Assembly: GCF_003073045.1 (NCBI RefSeq)
Contig: NC_037592.1
Location: forward strand, 17,565,844-17,629,843
DNA: 64,000 nt
Reading direction: 5' to 3'
Source: Pomacea canaliculata
Lineage: Eukaryota; Mollusca; Gastropoda; Architaenioglossa; Ampullariidae
The notes beneath the pieces were generated by a model that worked only from the letters and a program-made list of their open reading frames with translations, ran no database searches and was not told the origin of the DNA. Of the stretch, positions 54,136 through 64,000 are shown one piece after another. The position numbers were made by a program, and so were the translations under genes. Position 1 is the stretch's first letter. Every line of letters begins with the position of its first letter.

Positions 54136-57100
54136 TCATATAAAAGCACCCAAGTTGCCTAGACTGGAAGTATAAAGATCAGGAAGTTCGGAACAATCCC
54201 CTACTCCACAACTCTTCTCCACATTGTTCTTGGGGAGGTCACTCATCTTGGCCACTCCTGTCAAGACTAACAGAGACTTCAGTCCGCACACCTTGGCCAA
54301 ACCAATGTCTGTGTTCAATCTGAATATAAATAAAAAAAAGAAAAAAAAGCATGTTCAAGTAAGAATGCATTAGTAGAAAGATCTTAAAAGCAAAATAAAA
54401 ATATAAATACAACTTCTACATATAAATATTGTGGGCTCACACATGAACTCCTCAAACACAAAATCTAACATTACTTTTTTAGGAGTGATATCTTAACAAT
54501 TAACTTTCTTGTTTATTTTTCTGCTGTTCTTCATTTTTAAGACTGTACCATCTCCCTTTGCTTTATTAAGCACTTATCATTTAGCTTAATGTGTTCAGCC
54601 ATACCTGTCTCCAACCATAACAGTGCGAGCAGGATCAAGGCCATGTGTTTTTCTCAGCACTTCAAACATGCTTGGCTCCGGCTTGCCCATCACTACTGGT
54701 TCTCGCTGGGCTGGCCATGCAACTGCCTTAACCATGGTCCCAGTTCCTGTCCACATAGCCGACATGTACTAATTAATGTGCATTGGTTCTTCAGAGTCTC
54801 CACACTCCCTTACACTTCTCGTCTTTCTACTAGAGCACAGCACCCTCTCTTGATGGGTATTAAAGTTTCTTCAAAGTACAAAGCATACCTAATACTTTTT
54901 TTTATATATTTACAGGATTTTTATGTTCTTACAAATTCATTTGCTCTCGCACTACCTTTTATCAGTGCTGACTGCAGAAAACCCATGATCCCTCATTATA
55001 ACTTCTAGACTCCTAGATGGTTAAAGGTTTTTTTATATTTTACTACTGGTAGCATGATATTTTAAATACATGTACATGCATGGCTAGCATGTGTAAACAC
55101 ATGCACATAAATGCCATGGTCTCCCTAAAAGATTTACCTGGAATGCGAATAGGGCAGTTGTTGACAGGCAGGTGGGTATCCTCATTAGTAGCCAGAAAAA
55201 GGCAGTCTGGATTTTGCAAGTAAGTAGCTGCCTTCATGATCTTCATGTAGCTAAGATGACTGTCAAAGCCAACAAGTACGCACTTTACCTGCCAGTACAA
55301 ATGCACATCAGATGAATACAATATATTCATTATAAAAATTAATATGCAGCCCACAACATCATCTCCCCAACTAGTCAACCTATCAGCACCTGCAACCACC
55401 TACATCATTTCACCAGTATAAAATTTTGTAAAATTACCTTCAAAAATTTGAAAATTAATTTGTGTACATATGCAGCTTACAGATTTATCTTCATAGCATA
55501 TAACACTAAAACATATTTTACCTGCCAAGCAGACCATTTATTGTTATTTTTGTAGGAGATTTGCACAGAATCTGAAGGAATAAAAAAATGGTTCTTTTAT
55601 GAGGCCTGTGATGTCTCTGATATCACTAACTTAAAGAAGTTAGATTAGAAATTAGAAGAGATTTCTGCTTATCATTATTACCTGAGGGTCAAGCTCCATT
55701 TTAAGCCAGTCATCCAAGTTCCCATGAAGTGGATCTGGCTTAAAATATTAAATAAAATACAAGCAAAACATTACAAACATGTTTACACAATCACTGGAAT
55801 GAAATTTCTAAACATATTCATTGTCTTTATAGAACCATACCATTTTGAAATGAAAGCAAATATAGATAGCAGTTTTATATTAAAACTTTTATATCAAGAA
55901 ATCAAAATCAATGTTGATAAAATATAACTAAACTAGTCAGTTCTCTTCTCTTATAATTCTTATTTTAAGAAATGAATGCTTACCCCAATGCCTGTGTATT
56001 TAATACCACATGCATCCAATTCTGTAGCCATGGCTGGATTACCAACAACATACACCTTGTCTTTAAAGTCCAGATTTTTCAAATAAAGTGCTGATACATA
56101 GGACGTTGATGCAAACTCTTCCTGTTTTATACAGAATTTAATCGAGTAATATTTAGATAGCAAAATTTATAATTCTTTGATGTTATAATGATTTATGAGA
56201 TCAACTGACTAGGCAATGATTTACAATGATCATGCTTAAAAATTTACACAAAACAAAATGCTAATCTTCTCCCTACACATAATCTGGTAGTATATGCCAT
56301 TTATATAGGTCATAATATAGTTACAGTAAATGACCATCATACTACCTCACCTTTACTTCTCAATTATTACTCTTAAATAAAAATAAATTTTGAATTATCA
56401 CCAGTAGTAAAACTTTTTTACTGTAAAAGTTATTACCTCTGTAGCATCAAAGCCAAACTTTTGGCACTGCAACACATATTCTTTCCTTGTCTTTGAACTG
56501 TTGTTAGTGACATAAAACACTCTTTTTCCCTTAAACAACAAATATGCATAAGATTAATTTTATAAAGGAAAATGAGCTGTTCTAAACCTTTGACCTTATG
56601 AAAATTACTTTTCATGGTAATGACAGCTGTTAAAATGTTTTAATAATGTCAGTCATACAAATAATTTAACAAATAATGATACGCATGTAATAGTGCAAAC
56701 AAAATTTACAAAATTCAGAAACTGAAATGAATGATTTTATTTCATTATCAAAAATAAAGCATCAGGACATTACTAAATAATAATAATTGTCATCGTGCTT
56801 GCAGAATAAGATGCAGAACTTCCCATTAAGATACATAGAATCAAAAATTAAGTTTTTCTTGATCAGTGTTCTATTTACATTATGCATTTTTTCCCCAGAT
56901 AACTCACATGTTCACTCTCAACCTCAAACATATATACTTGTTTTCAATTTCTCTTTTTTAAAAATCTACATACCAAAGCTTTCAATTTTGCGATGGTTTC
57001 AGGGCTTCCAGGAATCACACCTTTACCATCCCATAGCACACCTTTACAAGTAAGAAAAGTACTCATGAATATATATGTGACCATAGTATATGATGAATGA

Positions 57101-57794
57101 GTGTAAGGTAGTATGGTAATTTTCTTGTACCTTTCGATTTGAAAGAAATGAATGATGTTGCCACCGATGCATTATTTAATAGGGATACCAAATCTGCTTG
57201 CAAATGTCTGTCTTGAAATTGATCGACCTGAAGTCGATATTTTATTGTTGAACTAAGCTATTCAATGTAGATGTTCTAACTGTAATTCCAGAACACTTAA
57301 GTAACATGGGCTCACACATATAAATACTAATTCTGGTTAAAAGGGGTAAGTATCTCATATGATGTAATATTTAATGGATGCTAACTAAAACGTGTGAATC
57401 GTCTATCAGACTGGGCTGTTACCATTACTAGCAAGTCTGAAGCACACCTTATTTAATCCCTCTTCTACTCACATGGTGACCACAATCGATATCTGAAGAA
57501 GAATGTTCAAAGTTTGTTTTAAAATGATCCAAAGTAGAATGTTGTGTACAGTAGATCACTCGGCCGTATTAGACTATACATCTCGAGTCAAAGCACTCCA
57601 ATCAACTCGGAAGGTGCTTTCATCACCTACTGAATCTTTTCTGCAAGTCATGATCCACTCTAGGGACAGCAATGCATTCGTATTTCTTTAATAAATGTCG
57701 TATATTCGTACGTACCATCACAGTCAAAAAGAAAATTGTCAGTAGTGTGGATGAGTTCTTCAGCAGACGACTTATCTAACAGCCGGCAAGCCAT
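54136..57794 (-). CDS. pgp: Phosphoglycolate/glycerol-3-phosphate phosphatase
   Basis: HAD-superfamily phosphatase of the PGP/PDXP type, a cytosolic enzyme removing phosphate from 2-phosphoglycolate, glycerol-3-phosphate or related metabolites. Eight exons: 57794-57716, 57041-56974, 56529-56437, 56121-55984, 55738-55682, 55288-55138, 54746-54605, 54319-54136 (TGA stop). All phases agree, giving 303 residues (human PGP has 321). Motif I is DCDGVLW with nucleophile D24 and D26; motif II is VTNNSSKTR (T57); motif III lysine is K217 in GKPEPSMFE; motif IV is GDRLNTDI (D242, D247). All catalytic residues are present. The ATG at 57794 starts just where the family normally begins; the frame stays open about 75 codons upstream, probably 5' leader. 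PGP versus pyridoxal phosphatase or chronophin is not settled, but overall similarity favours PGP. Confidence 0.93.
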
Positions 57795-58261
57795 CTTTGA
57801 GCACTTCTTGACTCCAGACAGGCGAGTCTTCTCAAGGGGGATAACTAGTCTCGTCATAGCTCGCCTTCTCTGTGGCTGACGAAACATTTCGCCAATAAAA
57901 TTCCACTTATAAGGGAAGGGAAACCCCATTTTCGGAGAAAGATCAAACCATCCCATGTTAGTAATAACAAAAGTGGTAGATAAAATGTTTAATTGCTTTG
58001 GTGACTTCATTGAACTGTCCACTACATTAATTTAGTTTTAGTCCTAATTATTTGTCCCTACGCATACCGCACTTGCATTAACTTAAGGACTCTTTTATTC
58101 CGGATGATGACTAAGACACGTCTTTGAGCGAAGGTTATCACACAGCTGATGTCCGTTCCCGTTTTCATTCCGATTTTCTTCTTTTAAAAAAAAAAGAATA
58201 ATTAAGAGTATAAGAGTATGAGAACGGAAAAGAAGTGTCGAGTACCTGCTGAAATAGAAAA
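57795..58261. promoter_or_regulatory. Probable phosphatase 5' leader and promoter
   Basis: This region precedes the phosphatase start. If the small plus-strand frame at 58262 is real, it would be a head-to-head promoter. No TATA box or strong named motif is evident. Confidence 0.35.
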
Positions 58262-58372
58262 ATGCCTTCTTGGAGCATATTAGGGGGTCACAGAAGTCAA
58301 TATATAGCCTGTGAAGAACCTAAAGCAAAATTTGTTGCTATGGTAGGAGCTCTGGGACGTTTCTTTACTCAG
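58262..58372 (+). CDS. Possible first exon, divergent from pgp
   Basis: ATG at 58262 opens 37 codons ending at a donor-like CTCAG|GTTTGT in phase 0. The peptide (GHRSQYIACEEPKAKFVAMV within it) looks more protein-like than chance frames nearby. I do not recognise it and no continuing exon is found. The ATG context is poor. Low confidence. Confidence 0.2.
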
Positions 58373-58459
58373 GTTTGTAAATTAGTACACAGTAATCGAA
58401 ATCTTTTATTTAAGTCATTCTCACTTAATACAATTTCTTACCCATGAAACACTCTTTGG

Positions 58460-61400
58460 CGCTCTCGTGTTTAGTTTAAAACACCTCAGAGATAGTGGGT
58501 TGGGTTGGTCGGTGTTCCTTTCTTTTCTCTCAGCTTCTGTCTGTCTCGTTTTATTTATACGTGAGGCTGAATCTCGGTTTAAACTTTCACAAGGAAAGGG
58601 AAGTAATTCGACTGAAGTTCGTGTTCCCGTGCTCTCCCTTGTCCGTCTGTTAAGCATTTTCAGTAACCTCATTCGCCGAGAAAATTTCGTTTTTCAAGAT
58701 TTAGTTTTTCCTTTTAAAACTTATGTCTCCATTATGCTATCAATAAAACTATTATTTTACATTTACTGTTGTTATTAAAGCTTTAATGAACTCATAAGCA
58801 ATTCTTCACATTTCAGCGAAATATTTTCTAATCTTGTTTTCATTTGTAGCTAATAACGACTATGTACTACAAGAACAATAGCAGTTTCAAATTTTCTTGT
58901 TCTTGGTCTAGTAAGACTTGAACAAATAAAAAAATTGTTTATCAGCCAAAGATTGATCATGCCCATCCCATTATTTTCTTTCTGTAAAGGAAGGCCATGA
59001 TGTAGTTTGATAAAGCCCTACATACAAGTTGGGCACATTTTCCTCTGATTTATTCGATCAGATTTATTGTTCGATATGGTCCAGGGCTGCTCGCAAGGAT
59101 TGCAAAATTGGCTTTCTATTTCCTTTCCATTTATAAAATTAAATGTTCATATACATGATAGAGAATAGCCGCATTCTCGGAGCACTTTAAACTGAAATCC
59201 TTTTGCACCTCGAGAACGTTAGTTGTTGCAGTAGCTCCATCAAAAACATCCAAATTCCCATTTGTGCCTGGCCTCCTATTCCTCAAATGTAAAAGCCAAA
59301 CTGTGGTATCAGTCTCTCTGCACCTTATGGAATCGTTTCCATGGAACTCGGATTTCTGTTGATGGACTGAGTTGACGGTTCAGTGCTGTCAAAGCTTGTG
59401 ACTGGAGTTTCTGGAGGAACATTGTGTTAAATTGACTTTAGCTGCTTTCCAATTTTCCATCTGGCAATGGTCTATGTCGGGGACGGTTAATTTGCTTCTT
59501 TGTCAGTTCCACTACGGCTGTGCTGGAGAGCGATGATTGCCGCACATTGTATCAAACCACGGAGCCGAAGAAGTTTTGAAATGCGTATATCGCTGATATA
59601 ATGGTGTGTCTCTTTAGGTCACACGGTCACACTACTTTGGTCTTTGTCCGAATGGTTCTACAAACACTTCATAAAATACGGAAGGAAGGAAGACGTGTGG
59701 ATACACGTCCAAAGCTCCAGTGACTGCTGCTTTTTTTTTGCTTTTTTTTTCCCCTCTCTCCACCCAAACATTTAAGAGCACTAACACCGGAGAACAGGGG
59801 TCTGAATGAGGTGTGAGGTTTCACATCTAGCTTATTATATACGTTTTTATATAAGTTATTATATAAGTTGCGTCCTCTGTAAAGGAAAGAATGTGGGTAC
59901 CTTTGATTGTGTTTAACATTGTGCGGAATCCATCAATGTTTTCAGACATCTGAACACATAATTACCAATACACGCCCGCAAACACACACACAAAGAGCAA
60001 GAAGGAGAGAGTAGTCCTATTACTCACCGGCTATAATTATACCTGTGAAGGAAGGCGTGACGAATAGCCCCGATCCACCGTGCAATTTTATTTTTTTAAG
60101 ATTATTTGTTAACGGGTTCTGATCTGTTCTGAAAGCACAGCTGGTGTTAGGAGAGCACATAAATCAGACATGTCTCAACATCGCACCGCTCATGGTGAGT
60201 GGCACCGGCGAGAGCTCGCTAGCTGTAGACAAATAAATCGCGATTCTCATTTCTCTAAATAGATAAGGTTTCATCAGCTGCGCCATACGTTCTCAGGTTG
60301 TTCTCCTAGTGGACTGCCGTGTGACGTGTGCCTCAGAGCCCCCACCAAACCGTTCCCTCCATTTCTCGACCTCACTGACCCAAGTGTTGTTGTGATGTTA
60401 ACGAGATAACTGGAGTGTGACTCGCACCCTGCCTCACTGATCGGTGGTGTGTGATGTAACCTCGTGTCGGTTAGCTTTTTGGCGCGTAACGTATACCAGT
60501 TTCTCCTTAATCGCGCCAAGCCACATGATAATTAAAATTCTTTTGCGTGACGCACACCTCATCACTCACGTCCTCACTGATCCATGTCTTGTGATTTCTT
60601 TTTTTGCAAGTCTCTGTGGGTCGTAGTTATAAAGGGAGAGTAAGCTGTTTCCCCAGGACAAAATGGGGAACTCAAGGAAAAGCGTCTTGTTTCTGAAGTT
60701 TAACAGGTGTCCAGACCACCCGGACACTACTTCTTGCTACTTTACACGAGGACACCTTTGCTATCGCTTTATAACTACGGTTCCATGGGTTAAAAAACTT
60801 GTGGACTCCTCTTTATACTTTCGGAAACAAGACGGTTGTCCTCGAGTTGCCCCGTGTTGTCCCCAGGGCAAAGACTTACCCTGGCACGTGACGTACACCT
60901 CGTAAGGTGCCCCTCCACTCGCTGCCCCAAGCCTTATGTTGTTTCCGAGTCTCCTTGTGTGTGGCGTACCTCCTTGATCGCCTAGCCAAGTCTTGTGATG
61001 TGAATATCTTATCGCCGATGGCAACCCTCGTCTTCCCCTCAAATTGATCTACAGATAATTACAATATTTTTTTTTAAACATCCAAGGGATCAAAGAAGTC
61101 AGATACCATATTAATAGCTCGTATCGGTAAACTTGCGTGCGTGCGTGCGTGCGTGCGTGTGTGTGTGACAGAGAAAAACGGATAGACACGACAAACTATG
61201 ACTTCTTATAGCTCCAAAATGTCAGGACATGAGTTGGTGTGTTTTGCAACATTATCATGTTTTATGTAATTTTAGTTCCTCTTATTATTTTTTAAGTATA
61301 TTTAGGTGCCTAGAACAGCTCAGCCAGACGTTTCTTGAAAAAAAGGTCGAGTCACTTTGCGACAACTATCTCAACCATCAGCAGAGATTCCAACCACGGA

Positions 61401-62450
61401 TGTTGTTATTTTTCCGAGTCGATTATTGTCATGGCGCAGCTAATTCATGTTCTGAACAATTACCGCCGCCAGATCCTTCGACCTCGACCACTAAACCTCT
61501 AATTAGCTCTCTGTAACAGTCAAACTACAGACATATTTCTTAATCTGGCATCTGTAAGGAACGCCTTTTCGTTTCACAAAGACCTACTGATTTTTGTAGG
61601 ACATATTTAAATAAAGCTAAAAAAAGAAAGGTCATGAGATAAACACCCTAAACATAGACACAATGGCTATCATTTTACCTGTTGTTGTTTGGTTGTCATA
61701 GCAGGTCAGAACATCACAAAAAAACAAAGATCGCAAACCTGCAGCAATATGTATGACCATCCTGACTAAACGTCTGTAACATTCCAGAATGTCATACATT
61801 AATGGATTCCGTTCTTCTCTGTGCTCATGCATCAGAGGAATTGAGAAGAATGTCAAGATCCCTAGTCATGATGGGCGGACCAGACAGAAGGCAGGCCATC
61901 CGTGACTGGCCACACTTTAAGGTAACCAATCTTTTAAAGACTCACGAGGCATGATTCATCACTGAAAGAACAATGTTTTGCTTCAATGTGGAGATTAACA
62001 CATCTTACAGTAAAAACACACTTCAACAATACAAAACTTTCCGGAAGTAAAATCCGAAATCTTTGTTGGCTGAACCGAGCCACTGTCATGCGGCGAAGGA
62101 TGTTGACAATCGGTAAAAGTTTGAGAGATTCTCACATGTAGTTTGAAACTTGTGATATACGTGTTTAGAATTATACCTGTCTTATACTTATTACTGCTGT
62201 TGTAACCATAATATAAAATGAACATTACCATTCATAATTTTCACACAAAATATCTCTTTTGAAACTGTATAACAAGTCTGTGGACCCTGCTAACAATTTA
62301 TGACACAAAAAGCGAAAAGTAACTTTTTGTGATAAAAGCACAGTTATGGCTGAACTCTGTGAAGGACCTTACAACCTGTCTGCCGGGGTGTGTATGTGTT
62401 TATCTGCCAAAGGATCTAGAAAAACTGAAAGGTGTCAAGTGTCCTCCACT
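58460..62450. other. Gene-free stretch with degenerate repeats
   Basis: No exon is supported. Between about 60.31 and 61.02 kb a TGACG...ACCTC...CACTGATC...CTTGTGATG theme recurs imperfectly at roughly 60-95-base spacing. A (TGCG)n/(TG)n microsatellite lies at 61135-61168. A 13-base perfect inverted repeat flanks 60622-60779. Confidence 0.45.
61135..61168. repeat. (TGCG)n/(TG)n microsatellite
   Basis: A run of TGCG units passes into TG units. Simple sequence with no gene context. Confidence 0.95.
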
Positions 62451-62892
62451 CGTCACAGCCAGCAGTGCGTAGAAGCGAGAGGACCGTTGTGAGCGCACCG
62501 CGTCACCTGCTTTCGAACAGAGTTGCGCGCGCACTTGTCCCGGCATGCGCAGAACAGCAGCGGGCCGTGTGCACCCAGCGGAGCTGTCGTCTGCACACCG
62601 TTGAGTAACGGTCTTCCCGCCTCGGACGACCGTTATACGACGACTGCAGGCGTTCACCTGCGGAGTATCGGCGGCGCTCGAGCAGTAAACGGAGCGAGAA
62701 GTGGGTCGTCAAGTGGATAGGCTGCCAGCGCCGGCTGCTGAAAGACGACATCACCCCTCCACCTGGGGGGACAGACAGGTGCCATGCCAGGCTGCCAAGT
62801 TCTCGCAGGTTCAAGAGAGAATGGTTGTGTTGACGACTGGGCAGCGACACTGATGACTACCTCATCACAGCCAGCCAGAAGGTTGCTGAAGA
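62450..62892 (+). promoter_or_regulatory. CpG-rich region, likely promoter and 5' untranslated region
   Basis: GC- and CpG-rich against an AT-rich surround, with an NRF1-like half site GCATGCGCA at about 62543-62551 and no TATA box. It leads into a short frame with a strong splice donor, as expected of a TATA-less promoter. Confidence 0.4.
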
Positions 62893-62929
62893 ATGGACGT
62901 GAAATTATTGGCTTACAAGGCCAACACCA
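62893..62929 (+). CDS. Possible short first coding exon
   Basis: ATG at 62893 in good context (GAAGAATGG) opens 12 codons (MDVKLLAYKANT) and stops at a consensus donor (CCA|GTAAGT, phase 1). It follows the CpG-rich block directly. The rest of the gene would lie beyond 63 kb, possibly outside the window. The product is unknown. Confidence 0.35.
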
Positions 62930-62934
62930 GTAAG

Positions 62935-64000
62935 TGCAGGAAGTCATGACATGAGACTAGTCGCCTGGCAGTCATGACGTGGGAATAACTACCTCCGGCG
63001 TATGGATTGGGATTATTTCTCACGATCTGTGCAAGTATTCAGGGAGAGAAAATTAGCAGTGACCTGGTAGTGATTATCTGACATGGAAGCGAACAACCGA
63101 AAGTGTGAGCTGCCGAGTTAGTCGTCCATGTTCACAGGTAAGTCAGTCATGTGTTCACGGTTGTACCAACTGTCACACAAGCACTGGTGTGTGCCATCTT
63201 TCACACATCCTTCGTTTACTTCATTCGTTGAACGGTTACTCGTGACAAACGCGGGTAACTCATTACTAATGAGTGAGTGCGTAGGTTTCTATTCTTTGCG
63301 TGTGTCTGTGTGTGTGAGAGAGAGAGAAAGGGGAAGAAAGTTTCCTCGGGTTAAACAAAGAGCCGACTGAGTAGACCTTGGTTTCAACATAATTGTCAGC
63401 AGTAATAACTGTGTGTCACATGGGGTTCTGTTCATACTATTGTAGTATGCTTTAACTCTTTTTTCTTTTATTTTCACAATTACCGTCGCCTTCGCCAGAA
63501 TGGCGCCATTCTGGGTGGAACATAGCACGGCACCTGGTGAACCTACCCGACTTCTCTAAGAGCCAATTAAAGAGGTGGCATTGCGTGAAAACGTTAATTC
63601 TTTGTGACCAAAGTCTATAAACTGAATGAGATTGCCGCGTGCAACACCCGATGAACTTGCAGGGTGCAACACCGGGTGAAACGACAATCAAAATTAATAC
63701 GGGTGATGTGGTGCAAAATAAGTGCGTTGGGTCGTCTCACTGAGTCTTGTGTTGCAGCTGTCGACGAATATCCAGCTGTTACCCGTTCAGTTTGTTTACA
63801 CACCTTATTACATCAGTAATGACAGTGATACTACAACTGTGTGGTCTATGCAAGAGAGCCATTCACATCCACACTTTTCAAGGGCCGGGTGCAAAATCAC
63901 CCTAGCTGGATGCTATGTAGCAGGCAGGTAAAATCACTTTGAAATATTCACAGTTTATCATCCATATAGAGTTTATACACCCGCCCCAAGAAGTGAAATA
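62935..64000. other. Possible intron; nothing else seen
   Basis: If the exon at 62893 is real this is its first intron. A direct duplication of GTGCAACACC lies near 63638-63675. No exon is recognised. Confidence 0.4.

Noticed and set aside
1-64000. Apparent excess of CACGTG boxes across the window
   Set aside because: About 16 are expected by chance for a 6-mer; my count is somewhat higher but not verified, and the boxes are scattered.

Overview
The window is animal nuclear DNA with low gene density, split genes and GT-AG introns, almost certainly from a shelled mollusc and probably a gastropod. The clearest pointer is a PIF/BMSP-like shell matrix protein gene at about 40.3-49.2 kb. I see no rRNA, no confident tRNA, no CRISPR, no operon structure and no recognisable transposase, reverse transcriptase or viral protein. 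The three confidently recognised genes all lie on the minus strand.

Layout. 1-34.8 kb is largely non-coding. It holds microsatellites, a 43-bp tandem repeat, a duplicated exon-like block at 4.2 and 5.1 kb, a possible secreted-protein first exon at 12.66 kb in CpG-rich DNA, and a promoter-like YY1/ETS/octamer cluster at 17.69-17.77 kb. Between 28.3 and 31.1 kb on the minus strand are remains of an SR splicing factor gene (an RRM block and a possible zinc-knuckle/RS block), inside an AT-rich stretch where the plus strand looks poor in G. 34.9-36.9 kb carries a three-exon claudin/PMP22-superfamily tetraspan protein. 40.3-49.2 kb carries the large PIF-like gene: signal peptide, Gly/Tyr/Asn then Asp/Ser-rich segment, VWA domain, Thr/Glu-rich repeats, 22 copies of an STQRPTP mucin repeat, chitin-binding domains and a LamG domain. 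54.1-57.8 kb is a complete eight-exon phosphoglycolate/glycerol-3-phosphate phosphatase gene. 58-64 kb is mostly non-coding, with a CpG-rich possible promoter and first exon at 62.5-62.93 kb.

The genes do not form a pathway. The PIF-like protein would act outside the cell in the chitin/aragonite framework of the shell, the claudin-like protein in the plasma membrane, and the phosphatase in the cytosol.

A point that matters for any reader: the PIF-like and claudin-like genes each contain single-base frame slips. At most sites one base restores both the conserved domain and the splice phase, and several sites are short homopolymers. The phosphatase is clean across 912 coding bases. Residual consensus errors are the simplest reading, but recent decay cannot be excluded from sequence alone. 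All exon limits were worked out by eye from splice signals, reading phase and domain knowledge.
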